Positions 13,751 through 28,700 of a stretch of DNA of 64,000 nt are shown here, piece after piece. Made by a program: the position numbers and the translations under genes. Every line of letters begins with the position of its first letter. The stretch's first letter is position 1. Below the pieces are notes generated by a model. The model was not told the DNA's origin, did not search any database, and saw only the letters and a list, made by a program, of their open reading frames with translations. The stretch comes from Astropecten irregularis (lineage: Eukaryota; Echinodermata; Asteroidea; Paxillosida; Astropectinidae), in the NCBI GenBank assembly GCA_963971285.1, contig OZ020247.1, positions 27,434,047-27,498,046 of the forward strand, given 5' to 3'.

Positions 13751-16700
13751 ATGAATGGGTTTGGTGACGAGGGCCAGGATCTCTTACTGGCAGCGTTGTC
13801 GGAGAGCGGTCTGTCATTTGATGAGTTTCCCAGCGCTGATCCAAATGAGCCATCGGACTTTGACCTCAGCCTCCTGGGGCCTCCTGATCCCATTGCAACT
13901 GTCAATTCAGTAAGTTACTTTGAACAGCAAATAGCGTCTTATTTTGAAATTGAATGTTGAATTTATCATGCAGCAACAAATAATAGAAAAACTTGCTTTT
14001 ATTTTGTTAATTTGTTTTGCTTTGTTTTTGTCAATGAAATAATAATTTTGTACAAAAAAATCTGGATTAAAAAGTGCATATACTTGACCTCAGAAAAATT
14101 ATACAAATCTGTGTGCATGTTTTTAGAATTTTGTTTTTGTTTTAAGGTGAAATTGTGCACACTTTTTTATTGAGGTTAGTTTGATTCCTGAAATCTTAAT
14201 TAGTTGATTTAACGATTTCTCGTGTTTTTGGATGTATTCAGAGGAGGAAAACTTTCACAAGAAGATTGTATTTATTAATATCAACATCATAAACAGTTCG
14301 CTATCATACAGAAATTGAATAATTTTGTATTTCTTGTTCGTCACCAATTCTTTACCATGGCTGAAAATGACCTGCAAAATCTTATCTTATAACTGCTCCA
14401 GAACAGAACGGAAACGTTTTGATTGAAACTGCAAGTTGGATTTCCTTTCTTCTTTCTTTCTCACGTCCATAGCAATCCAGCCAGGATCATTTGACAATGG
14501 GACTAGACAGTAATGAGACTGATCCATTACTAACCATGCTACAACAACAGCAACCATTGCCACCCACTAGACCTGTACAACAACAACAACAACAGGTAAA
14601 GCATCTTCAAGCTTCAAGTTAACACTGAAGTTTATTCATATTTTCAAAAGCAGGAGACCCAAGCAAGGTTTAGTTTCAACTTCTAACTTGTGACAATTGC
14701 TTTACACTTTGAAATATATCTATGGGTCAGCGCGGAGTGATGTCATTCCACTCGCCGACTTTGGAGCTGAAGAAAACAAAGCAGCAAGTTGTATGCTTTT
14801 TTTTTTACAATAAGCTGCCAGGGTTGTTTTATCTTAGTATACGATACTTCAAAGAAGGATCCTTAGTTGTCTTAGGACAAACTACCGGTATGACTCTACA
14901 ATGGAAGTCTTACAGAATACGATCTCTGTTCTTGTTAAAAATACTTGTGAAAAAGAATCTGAATTGCAACTCCACGACGGACGGTGTGTATGTGATTTGC
15001 CCATGGCTTGTGCAGTACACATTGGTTTTCATCGGTTGTCAAGTTCATGAGAATAAAAGTACCTGGATGTCCGTGCTGATCTATAAAGCTTATAGGTAGC
15101 ATTTAAGATTGCCTTATAAAAGAATAACTGCATGACCATCAGCTTCATAATCACCAACTGCTTCATCAGATTGATCAGAAATACGTCTGATATTTGTCAT
15201 CAATGTCACCTTTAAATTATAGATGTCACCTGTTGCAATGTCATGGCTATTTATATATCCTACTTTTAAATACTTTGTGTTTCCTGGTACAAGAATTGTT
15301 TATGCTAATTCTGGATATAATAGTCAATACCGCAACTTTGTCTGGGAGAGGATTTCCATTGTACTCTGTCAGTCGTGCATAAAAACACCTGCACATACAA
15401 TAATTAAATTATGAGGAATTTATTTATATGCTACTTCCCTGTTATTCCATAGTAATTCAATGAATTTGATGGCTGTATATTAAAGCTCTTAATGCAATCG
15501 CCATTGCCTAACCATGTCATTAACTGCTTACCTTTTCCATGAACAGAAAGTAATGTCCATTATCATGGTCACTTATTCAACGGAAATTGTATTAAATGGT
15601 CCATAGTGGTGTAAAATGTCTTAGAAAACTGTTTTTGATGAATTGTTTTATAGTATGTAAAACTCTGTATGCTGCAACTCTGTAGTTCAGATTGTTACAT
15701 TTTGTGTATAATACTTCTTGTTTGTCTTATTTGGACATTAAATGAGGAGTTTTTATGTTCCATAGCATTAGCACAGATGCTATTGACTATTAGTTACACA
15801 AGACAAGAACAATAATGATAAAAATGGATTGCCACTTGAGATCAAAGATTGGAAAAAGTAATGTAAAACAAAAACTTGTTTTTCAATTCAATTTCAATTC
15901 GATTCAATTCAATTTTTTTGTGTATAAAATATACATGAAATTCATTCAAATAAATTTTAAAACTATACAATATTGCACGAGCAAAACAGCATGCAGGTTT
16001 AGAAAAATAAAAATACTAAAATTCTCAACAGCCAAATTCATCAGTAAAACAGCAAAGACGATCAACATCTGTTTTTAAAACTACACAATATGTTTATCAC
16101 AACACTTTTGTTTTGTGTCCATTTGTCAGATGAATCGCTCGGATCACACCATAACACAGCATCAAACCTTCTCAGGAACCAACTCTGGAACCGTGTACGT
16201 CATGAACAAGAACCGTTCCTGGACTCCTATTGTCCCTCCCGGACCTGTCTCAAACTCCATCATCGAGCCGTCCATGCCACGGCCTCAAGTCACAAAGCCA
16301 TCAACCACAACCATCATACGGACATCCAACAAGTCCAGTGTACTGGTCAGGACCAACACGGCACCAGCTAGCCTCAGTGCCCTGCTGGATAGTATACCGA
16401 GTACCAGCAACACAGCAGTACAGAGCCAGTCTGTGGGACATATGAGCCAGGATTCTATGAGTAATGGTGCAGCAGCAGCAGCCGTAGCCGCAGCCGCAGC
16501 CTCTGGGAAGATGCTCACGCAGAGAGACGTGTCTAGATTGTGGTCCAATGATGACATCAAACTGAACAGAATGGCTCCTAAGGTCCAGGTACGTCAGCCA
16601 ATCTACACATGAATGATTCTTGAGTAACGTTGTAATTAATCACCCTGTGCCTAATGAAGCAACAATAAAGTAAGGCCCATCGCTGGAACTTTGATTCAAA

Positions 16701-19700
16701 GTTTTTACTCAAGAACGGCCGTCTCTACTCCCAAAAGAGATGTTTCATTTGGGGCCTGTTTGTTTATGACGAATCCTGTGGATCCGGATCCCATTTTAAC
16801 GTACCCTGCATTGGAGGTGGATCCCAAAATATCGGATCCTTTGCGTTAAACAAACAGGCCCTTGGTGTTCAGCAAGACTATATGAAGGATTTGAAAATGT
16901 ACTGTCTGAATTTGATTTGCTTTGAGAATAGGTTCAGTATTTATACATTAACGTGGCAAATGTAACAGGTTATCTGAAACAGTCCGCATATTGCCCAGCA
17001 GATACACAGACACCTCTGGTTGTGAAATCTATGATAACCTGCAAACCTAACTTGATTGATTCACAAGTTGTAGCAATCTTAATGTGAGACAGCTTGATCC
17101 ACTCTGAAGAACAGACTCATCTCATAAAAAAGCTTCCAGATCAGACATTGGTGGGATTATAGAGGTTATTCACGTGACGTCATTGGCCATCAAACACAAT
17201 GATTGTATGCGCGAAACAATACGTTTCAGCGACATGCAACGCACAGTGTCCTACGCGTAACCATGGACAACACAGAAAAGCTTGACGGCCAATCACATGA
17301 TTTTATGACGTCGGTGAATAACCCCTGTAGATGGCCTTCTCAAATTGTCTGTTATAAAGTACACAAAATACTAGTGTATCAGTTGTGTGAGCTTATGGGA
17401 TTAACTTCTGATCTTTTCCTTGTGTCAACAGAAAGTTGCAGAGGAAGATTTGGATGATGAGGAAGATGAGAACATGGGACACGCTGAGACCTACGCAAAC
17501 TACATGCCAACCAAGTGTAAGTTACTAAGACCTCTTAGCTATCAAGCTGATGGATGCTGGTGGAATATGATGTATTCTCTCAGAAAGTGATTGGTTTTGT
17601 TGGGATTTGTTGGATTCTAAATTATTCCCTCTAACAGATATCTCTGGTTATGTACTCGGATATCTCCTCTCCAAGTGATTCCAATCTGTTCAGTAGTTAC
17701 TGTTTCAACTCTGCACTCTGTTTTAATTAAACATGGCTGATTCCCAATGTTACCAGGGGACGATTTCACGAAGACCTATGATTGATCCTAACTCTAGTTA
17801 CGAAAGATAGCCCATCGTAGGGGCCTATCCTACTTGGGGCTGCATCATAAGTGATACGATTGATAGTAAGTTATGATGAGTTTGGTGAAATCCACTCCCG
17901 GTTGAGGACACTTCAGGTAATGCTTGTTTGTAATTGACTCCTAGCAAATGCATTGTATCTTGACTAAGGGTATATCTCCTTGAAACTTTGCAGTGAGGAT
18001 CGGCCTACCTCATCCAGACTCTGTGGTAGAGACAAGCTCTATGGCCAGTGTACAGCCTCCCAATGTCTACTACCGTCTCAACATTCCTGAAGAGATCATT
18101 GATCGTCGGCAGTTGTCTGCCTTGCAGCTGGAATCCATCACGTATGCTTGTCAGCAACATGAGACTATGTTACTGAGTGGTGAAAGGGCAGGCTTCCTGG
18201 TTGGTGAGTCAAAAAACTGGGATTCACAATCGGCTTGTTCATTCCAAGCTGAATTGAAAGCCTCGGCTGCATTTTGGTCAGGGTGAACATTTTAAATTTT
18301 TGTTTAAAGGTAGTATCATACTAAAGAAATACAGATTAATGAACGAAAATATAAAGACAGATACAGTAACGGTCATCTGTGAAAATTTCAGTCGCATACG
18401 GTACCAACTTTTTTAGAAAACAGTGAAAAACAGCCACAGTATTTCTTAAGTCTTTTCTCTTTTATTTTTGATCTTTTAAAAGATCAAAAAGATTTTCGGT
18501 CGTTGTTTTACTCATTTCTGGATAAATATACCATTTCGGGCGGAAACATTTTAATGGTAGGTTTCTACTAGCACCATCTTCATACCCTGTAAGCTATACG
18601 TAAATCTGTGAACATTTCTGTTTTGGTTTCTCACCAAAGTATGATAGTACCTTTAATGGGAGGGGGGATTAAATGGTTGAATATTAACCCTAACCTCTTG
18701 AAAGATGTTGGCTTTGAAACTTCCTGAATCTACCAAAGTCAAGCACTGAATCAACACTAAATGGTATCCCTTTGGCATATCTTTGCAACCAGGGGCTTTT
18801 CTTAAAGCTCGGCTCCAGCTCAGGCTCCGGCTCCGACTCCGGCTCCGGCTCCGGCTCCGGCTCCATGTAATGAATCCATTATAAAAATTGCAGGTATCAA
18901 AATAGAGACTTTTGGCTGCGTTTCGGAAGTGGATTCTCTGGTTTGAAAAAGAAAACAAAGCTTCAGCTTCAATGAAAAACCACAACCACTTTTTCAGCAT
19001 TTGGATTACAGAGACGAAGCTGGTGCCTGAGCCTGAGCCGAGCTTTGAGAAAGGCCCAAAGTCTGTTTATAGCTGTCTTCATTTTATCCTCCTACATCCT
19101 TCAGAATCCAACAGTACTATAGATTCTGACAGGTAACATAGGGCCTGTTGAAGCAAATAAAATATGTTTAATCCTGAAACTTGACTAAGCAATGTTGGAA
19201 TGTGTTTTCTAAATAAGTACTGTTACTCTTTGTTATCAAACAATGATGAATGCGTCTGCTGAAGAAGAATGAAACGAAATCATGATCTTCTATTTTCCTC
19301 ATAGGTGATGGAGCAGGTGTAGGCAAAGGCAGAACAATAGCCGGCATCATCTATGAGAATTATCTGCTGGGACGCAAACGATCCATCTGGTAAGTCTGGC
19401 GCCCTCGTTGGCAATAGATAGAAGTAGCCTCTTAATGTAATCCTAGACTTGTTCCAAATCTCTGGCTGCGGTTGCGAATTACACACGCACCTACATGTGT
19501 ATGGCAGCCACTAGCAAGTGACTGTAACTGTTTCCATTGACTGTACCCCTTTGAGAATTAAGTTCCTACGTTATGTCTGAACTCTTGTACTCCTATGAAA
19601 CTGTGTCATATATAATAAATCTGATTGATTATTTCTACAGGTTCAGTGTTTCCAATGATCTCAAGTTTGATGCCATGCGAGACCTGAAGGATATCAGTGC

Positions 19701-22700
19701 TAACATTCCAGTCCATTCCCTTAACAAGGTAACCATAGATTTCTAGCTGGCTCTAAATTATAGCATTTGAAATTCAGTGATAATTCTATTAATCCCAGAT
19801 AATCATAATCTGCTTCTGGTTAAACAATTGTTGAAGGACTTACAACAGTCTAGTCAAGACATTATCACTTAACCCTAACCCACCTCCAAACCACAGTTTA
19901 CCACAGATTTTATTTCCTGTGGTAGGTGTGGTATCCTGAATACCACAATGCACCATAGTGTGTTTTTGTGTTGAATCTCCATTAGTGTGTGGTAAGCAAC
20001 TCTTGCCTTAATTGTGTGGAAGTGCAAAAGGTTACGGTTGATTGGGATGGGATGTACGGAGGCTGCAAAGTTGGTTTGTGGTTGAAATTTGGAAGGTTGC
20101 TATCAAAATGGACCCTTCCGGCATGTCCATCAAACTGCACATTGACCAATTAGAGGACGCCTTTTAATCAGGTGACCACGGGGTGTGGGCGAGGCTTAAG
20201 AGCAAAGCCGGAATGGTCCTTTGTTCCTAAGGCACTAGAGTTTGTACTGTGTGATTATATTTGCTCCTAATGAACCTTCATTTGACATATTTCTTTATGC
20301 GTCTGCAGTTCAAGTACATGAAGATCAACTCCCAGAACAACGGCTACGTCAAGAAAGGCATCATCTTCTCTACATATTCATCTCTGATTGGTGAGAGTCA
20401 AGCCAATCACAAGTATGATACAAGACTCAAGCAGCTGGTGCATTGGTGCGGCAAGGACTTTGATGGAGTTGTATCCTTTTGAAATGGATTGTTGCTGATT
20501 TGAAGAGAAAAGAAGCCATGTGGATATAACCTTCAACCTGTAAGAGGTTTCAACAAGAAAAGCTGAAGAACCTTCATGGACATTGAAAAAATGACGTATA
20601 AAAAACCTTGAAAACCCTAATACTGTTTCTGAGGTGTTACGCTTCCCTGTGTAATCACAGTTTTAAATTCTGGGAGTTAGGAGGCCCAGACTTTTCGATC
20701 CTAGCAGGATCTTTTTCAAAGGCTAAATTCTGAGTTTCATTTCATCGTACTCACAGTCATTGATGATCAGTCCACGAGGTCTGGATGCATTGCTGCCCTA
20801 TAAGATAATCATAGCTACAATGCACAGTGTCATTATGATCCACTGTAACACAATTTACCCACTGCAGTGGGTAAATTGTGTTACAGTGGATCATAATGCC
20901 TCCTTTTGTTGACTCTTGTATAAGACAATTTCTTAACTTTCAAGTCAAAACTGAAGACATTTCTGTTTGCAAATTCACTATACTTTTAGTCCTCATGTGA
21001 TCTAGTCCCCTCCCTAGTTTTTGTTTTTTTCTTTTTGTATCCCAACTGTTCAGATTAGATTTCTAGACAACGCTTTATGAATATTTATTAATCATTAAAA
21101 TGCTTGGAATTAAGGTGGTCTAACGTTTCAATCCTAGCAGGTTCTTTTTCAACTTAATTTTTATAAATTAGTCAGAACAGAATGTTTCCTTGACTAAGTA
21201 ACCTTCCCCAGATTGTCTTTGATGAGTGCCACAAAGCCAAGAATCTGGTTCCTATGGGTTCTGCTAAACCTACCAAGACTGGGATGACAGTCTTGGATAT
21301 TCAGAAGCAGTTACCCAAGGCCAGGGTGGTATACTGTAGTGCAACAGGTAAGTGAAGCAAAAAGCCTTTCTGTAGCAGTCGAGGCGAAGCATGGATGCGC
21401 TTGGTTGTGAGAGAATCGGAGTAGAGTTTAGGCTTTGCAAAGTCAAAATGGTTATATGATTAAATGCTCCCATATCTTACTTCACGAAATCACACAGATT
21501 TGTCTGCTGCCCCCATTGATGAAATTCAGAGAATTTGAGTTTTGGAAAACTTGCTGGTTGAGAAAAAAATTAAAAATCAATATAATGATCTGAAATTTAT
21601 AAAAAAATAAATTGGAGTTAGGAGGGCCTGACACATTTCGATCCTAGTAGAATCTTTCTCAAACGCTGAATGACAAGAGGACAGGAATATGCAAGTAAAG
21701 ATACCCATAAATGGATGAGAGGATCAGAACAAAAAGAGGGGTGTAGGAAGGGTGAGAGTGGGTGAACATCAACAAAGGCGTGGAGAAGAAAGAGGCCGGG
21801 GAACTGGGATTAACAATGAAGGTAATTAGAGGATTTGGGAAGATGGAGAAGTAGATTATATGATTATCGGTTTGATGTCTTGAATCATGACAGGTGCTTC
21901 TGAGCCACGGAACATGGCCTACATGTCCAGGCTTGGTATCTGGGGACCAGGCACGCCATTTCCTGACTTCCAGGCTTTCATTCAAGCTGTAGAGAGAAGG
22001 TAAACTAGCCCAGGGCTGGATTCCACAAAGGTGTATGATTCGTGCTCTTAAAGTCTTTGCCAATCAGAAAGCACCAAAAAAGATTCAAGAACCAACTTAA
22101 GAAAAAGCGTACAAGCCCATAAACCTTGGAAGTATCTCTGAGTTACAAAGGAGATATTGCATTCTTCTCATTTGACCACCAGTCAGATAACCAAATTGAC
22201 TTTAGTAATTTCATTCATTTATTGATTGAATTGATTAATCAATCCCCTGTGCGTGTGATTTGTTGTATTTGCCTGTGTTCACAAACATTTGGTTGGTAAT
22301 CCTGTTTGATCATCAAGGAAGACTGGACCAGCTCTATGAAATTAGCCCCTGGCCACTAAGCAGCATCCCAGTTTAGTGATTTTGCACGACAGCAATTGAG
22401 GAGACAGGAAGTGCTCTAGCTTAAATCATTTATTTATTTTTACACTCTGGAAGAGAAAAATCTTATTAGAAATTTTAAAAGGAAAAGGATTGACACAGAA
22501 AACAAGTCCTTGAAATGTAAATCTTGTAAAAACAATCTGAACTGTTTAAGATTTACTTTCACAATAATAGAACTCTTTTTTCTGTGTTTTTTGGAAAGCT
22601 CCATTCTTGATTGTAATTTGAGTTATTGTTTCTTTGAATTGAAGGGGCGTCGGTGCCATGGAGATTGTTGCTATGGATATGAAGCTACGTGGCATGTACA

Positions 22701-25700
22701 TTGCCAGACAGCTGAGCTTTCATGGTGTGACGTTTAACATCAAGGAGGTTGCTCTCAGTCAGGAGTTCAAGCTGATCTACAACAAGGCCGTCCGCTTGGT
22801 TAGTAAAACACTGTCCTCAGACTCATGATGGGGAATTAGTGTAAAGATAATGCAGATTTGGTTTATGTAGAAGGTATGAGGGCATCTGTTTGGTACAACT
22901 GAAATTAGGATATGATGGTAGTAGCAACTGCTACACAGGATTCAGGATCACCAGTTAATCCAAGCTAGCTGGGGCTAATTTCATGCCCCTGCTTGGCGCA
23001 CAAATTTGCTTACCATGAAATTTGTGTCTTTGATAATGAAAAGAGCATTAAAAATCAAATTTCCCATGTTGTGTATTGCTTGCGAATGTTTTTTGGCTGT
23101 TGTTCGCTGTCCATAAATATCAAAAGGATTTTTTAATGGTGGTTTGTTTTATTGAGCAAGACATTTTGTGCTAATCAAATTCTTTTTTGCTTAACAGCTC
23201 CATGAAATTGGCCCTTGTTCTGGGGTCTTAGGTGTGAACTATTACTAAGCAAAGTTTGATGGCACAATACAAATCACTATGGTAATACTGACAACTCATC
23301 GTAAGATTAATCTATGTGATTTGTGAAATCCAGCCCTGATGTTGTAGGATACCCGGATTACTAGTAGGGAAATTGCTAGTTCGAATCCTACCTGATGCAC
23401 CATTGTGGTTATTCCTCTCTCTCTCTCTTTGATGTACTGAGCTTGTAAATTACAGGTAGTGTAAGCCATGTCTGAAGCGTCACTTATGTTACGATGATGA
23501 TTTCTTTGATCACAGTGGCTAGTGGCACGTGAGAAGTTCACCAAGGCAGCGGACTTGATTGGCGCTGAGCAGAGGATGAGGAAGTCCATGTGGGGTCAGT
23601 TCTGGTCAGCTCATCAGAGATTCTTCAAGTATCTCTGCATCGCTGCTAAGGTCAGGCATGCTGTGGCGCTGGCCAAAGAGGCCGTCAAGATTGGCAAGGT
23701 AAGGTCATTGTGGTTTACTGTTAATTGTTGATCTGTGGTTGCCTGTGACGACCAGTGTTGACCAATGGTGACCAATGGTGACCATTGTTGACCAGTGGTA
23801 ACCACTAACCAGTGTGTGACCAGTGGTGACCTGTGTCGACCATTGGTGGCCATTGTTGACCTGTAGTGACCTGTGGTGACCAGTGGTCATCATTAGTGAC
23901 CAGTGGTGACCTGTGTTGACCAGCAGTGACCAGTGGTGACCAGTGGTGACCAGTGGTGACCAGTGGTCATCATTAGTGACCAGTGGTGACCTGTGTTGAC
24001 CAGCAGTGACCATTGCTGACCTCTCGTGACCTCTGGTGACCAGTGTTAGCACACCTGCAGATTCCTTCATTAGTTGTAATTCTCATTTATCTTTGATTAA
24101 TTTTCCCATTTATGCATTGCCATTAATCAATGAATATGACTGGTTCCTATCTCATCCGTAGTGTGTAGTCATTGGTCTGCAGTCTACCGGTGAAGCACGT
24201 ACTCTAGATGCTTTGGAGGATGCTGGAGGTGAACTGAATGACTTTGTGTCAACGGCAAAGTAAGTCCTGATAATCCATGGTTGTCCATGCGTAAGCCTCA
24301 ACTATCCTAGAAGCTCAGAAATTGTCAAATTGATGCCTTAGTACTTCAAAGAGCAGGACCAATTCTCAGTGTGACTGTATACAGAGTTTGCCGGCTTATC
24401 TTGGTCTGAATATATTAACCCTAACCCTCAGTTTACCACACTTGGTTTTTCCTGTTATCTAGTACATGTAAGTGTGGTATCCTGAATTCCATAATATACC
24501 ACAAATTGGTTTGTGTGGCAATACATGGTTTATGATCCAGTTCCTTTGTGGAGACTGTGTTAATGTGTGGTAACCAACTCTTGTCTTGTGTGGTAGGTGC
24601 AGAGGGTTAGGGTTAAAATGCACAAGGGGTTAGGGTAACAGACTTGATAGTGGAAAGCAATTGACAAGTTGAAAACTTAGTATTGAATTGCAAAATATGG
24701 ACAATGGCAAAAATACAGATAAATTGCTAATCAAAGACATAATTTATTCCTCTCTGTGCTTGTTACCATCAGGAGTGTATTCAGCTCGTTGATTGAGAAG
24801 CATTTCCCCGCTCCTAATCGTAAGAAGACGGCAGACCTGTTTGGCCTGAACAACCAGAGTAGAAGCAACAGCCCAGCCTCTGTTGATAGTAACCGAGGCA
24901 CCAAGAGAAAAAGAGGTAGGAATCCTTCAGAGTCATGACCCAAGTTGCTAAGAGGATAACTCCTGTTAGGACACAACCAGTATACAAATATCAAATGGTT
25001 TGAGGGTGGACAGTTGATTCTAGCTCCCAACGTGTTGGAAGTTGACAAACTATACATGTAGTTCCCGAGGCGAAGCCGAGAGAATTAGTTTGTCAACTTT
25101 CAACACCGAGGGAATCTAGAATCGATTGTCCACCTGAAATAAAGCATGTGATATTTGTTTTACTATACCTCATAAATATTCTTTATTGTCCACAATTTCA
25201 GTGCAGCAAAACGTTTGTTTTTGTGAGCTTAATTTAGGGCCAAGTTCCACGATCGATAGTAACTGGAGTTAAGAAAATTGCTCCCATGTCAACAGCCCTT
25301 GATCATGGATTATATTTATTATCCTCCCCCTGCCCTCCTATCCCACCTCTCCCACCCCCAGATAAACTGAGCAATGGCGTGATGTCCAAGCAGCCTAAAC
25401 ATTGGTGGGAAGAGGACAGTCGAGAGAACAGCCCAGTCAATGGTAACGGCCTGTCTAATGACACTGATGACAGTATCCCATTATTGTCATCTAGTGACAG
25501 TGACAGTGACAGTGATGATGATGATTCATTATCACGGCCGTCATCTAATGATGAGGATGATTTCAATCCATTCAGGGACAATTCAGATGATGGTGAGTTA
25601 CAAATTCTTCATGTCATTCTCTTAGAATACATTTGTCTGAAATGCACTTTAAAGGGCATTTACAACATTGGTAACAAACCAAAACAGAAATGTTCACTGA

Positions 25701-28700
25701 TTAACGTAAAACTTACAGGGTATAAAGACGGTAACTGTGAAAATTGTTCTGCTTGAAATGCTGTATTTATCCAGAACCAAACAACAAAACATTTTGATCT
25801 TAAAAATTAGACAGCTATTCCCACACAATTTCGCGTAACAATTGCAACGGTTCTTCACTATTTGTCTGCTGTTTCCAATGATCAATTGAGGTGGAAATTT
25901 CACAGGTTTGTTTTTATTCCATGACAAATCAAATTATGAGTACCCTGCAGCTGCTCTGTCACCTTTAAAAATGTTGTATGTGCCCTTTAATCAAAGGGCC
26001 TTATACTACACTAATCAAGTTTGCTTCTCTTGCAGTATAATGCTATTAACTAAATAATTTCAATGTTATGAAGGCAGCTGGGACGCTAAGAAGCTTCATG
26101 AAGGCTTGTCAAGATTGTCTAGTTGGTAGTGATTGCACTTGTTATTGAGACTTCTTCTATTCTCCATCGGTCCCCTCAGATCCCTGGTTGAACCGCAGTC
26201 ACAAAACTAAAACAGAGAAGAAGAAGAAAAAGAAGAAGAAGAAATCTGAAGACAGGAAACCCTCACCCAAGACGATGACATCCAACTGTGATGCCAAGAT
26301 GACTAGCGCCCTCTATGCTGCGGGGCTCGTTACTAAACTCAAACTGCCAGACAGCATGAAAAGTGTGTCCGCGGTTCCGTCAGGTAAAAGCCATAGGAAG
26401 GTTTTTCTTTATAAAATAAAAGTTTTCAAATGAATTTGATTCTGTCCCCTGGTATTTCAAAAGATTGGTCCTCTTGGAAGTAATTGAGCAGTCTAGGGTT
26501 CGTATCCTATCATGGTCCTCATGGTCTATGTTAAAATAAGGTAGGTTTGCGGTGACACCATGTTATCTTTTCTGTGAGAGTGTGTAGTTCTTAGAAGAAC
26601 CAGTGGTATATTCTCAACATACCGAACATTGGCTCTGTTCATCCTCAGGAGAGTAACTGCATGTTGTAAAAGAAGCTAGGTTTGGGGTGACACCATGTTA
26701 TCTCTTCTGTGAGAGTGTGTGGTTCTGAGAAGAACCTGTGGTATTATCTCGACGTTCTGAACAGTGCTCTGTTCGTCTTCAGGAGAGTGACTCTCTCACA
26801 GAAGAGATTACATAGTGTCACCACAAACCTACCTTATTTGACTACATCCACCATGCATAGCTTCAAGTCTTATTTATGGTCAATGTTGTTTTGTTTTTGA
26901 TTCTGCAGCAACTAGCTCGTCCCTTCTGCCTGGTATGGATGCCTATGAGAGAGCCATCTTAATGAAACAGGAACTACTTGATATGTGTGAAGAGATCGGG
27001 CCGTTCCTTCCTAATAACACCCTGGATGAACTCATTGATGAACTGGGAGGACCTGAGAATGTGGCAGAGGTGAGCGGCTAGTAAATGTTCCTTCTATGTT
27101 TTTATTCCCTACAGGCCAAAGAATATTCCCCCTGTGCCAACAGATACTGCCCATGAGTTAGTCATTACCTGTTGGCCACTAGACATTCATTTAGGCCTAT
27201 CAATATTTCTCCCATTCTCAGTGTTATTCGCGGGTTAGTAGTTATAACCCCATAGGCTTGTTAGTACAGTGGAACGCCACTATACCGAACACCGCTATAC
27301 CGAACATTTGGCTAGAAACTGAACATCATCCTTGGCTGCTAATTTTTGTGTATGCCTGCTGAGCTTTGTTCACTACAGCGAACAACCACTATAACGGACA
27401 ATATACACCAAGTGCCGATTTCATCAAATTCATCATAACTTACTATCAATCATAGGACTTATAATGCATTGCAGCCCTGTGTAGGATACGATGGTTTATC
27501 CTTCATAACTCGTGTTAAGATGGATCGTAGGACTTTATGAAATCGACCCCAGGTAGGATTTTCATCTATGATCATTCTTTGGTTTTTCATCTTAGCAGAT
27601 GTTGTTAAAACGTGTCTTCTTTTCCCCCTGTAGATGACGGGTCGTAAAGGTCGTGTGGTGAGCAATGATGATGGGTACGTGCAGTACGAGTCCCGCAGTG
27701 AGTACGACATTCCTCTGGAAATCCTTAACCTTACCGAGAAAAAGAGATTCATGGATGGAGATAAGGTGAGATGCATTTTGGGTAATCGCAGATTCTGGTA
27801 TTGAAATGATAAAATCTACTTACATAATGATAATAAGTTCCTTGTAACCATCACACCATTGCCGTTAGCGTTGAATATCCTTATGTGACCTTTGACCTTT
27901 TAATGACCTTTGATCTCTCTCCATGGCAACAGAAAATAGCAATTATCTCGGAGGCAGCCAGTTCAGGAATCTCGTTGCAAGCTGATAAGCGAGTTCCCAA
28001 TCAGCGACGTAGAGTCCACGTAACACTGGAACTTCCATGGAGTGCTGACCGTGCCATACAACAATTCGGTCAGTCTTATTAGACCAGTCAGATGTTTTAT
28101 GCTAAACAGGAGAAACCAAATTTAACTTCCTTGTGTTAATCCCAGTTCCCCAATCCCATTCTTCTCCACACCTTCGTTGTTGTCTACCTTTGGTCTTGCC
28201 TACCCCTGAACCCTCTTTGTCTGACCACACCTACCCCCACCTTCCCAACCCTCCCCCTTGTCCTGATCCACTCATCCATTTATATGTATCTTCACTTGTA
28301 TGTTCTTGCCCTCTTGTCATTTACCCTTCGATAAAGTTCCTGATAGGATCAAAACGCATCAGGCCCTCCTAACTTCAAGCATTTTTAGACAGCAATTAGA
28401 TATTTTGTGTAAATAAGAGAAGCCAAAGCTAACTTCAGGGTTAGAAACTTGAAATTGTCTCTTTAATATGGAATGATAAGTTGAGGAATTTCGCAAATGA
28501 AAATCTTTTTTAATCGGTGCTCACCATTCATATTCCTTCTTTTGTAGTTAAGTGTTCTTGATTTTATCAGCGCCTATTGTGTTTATTTATTGAGACTTGA
28601 TTGATTTGGATGTTACAGGTCGTACTCATCGTTCAAACCAAGTCCATGCACCAGAGTACATCTTTCTCATCTCTGAACTGGCTGGAGAGAGAAGATTTGC

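Noticed and set aside
14722-15099. 125-residue open frame in SBNO1 intron 2
   Set aside because: No recognisable motif, no splice signals in frame, and it lies inside an intron of a gene whose exons join without it.
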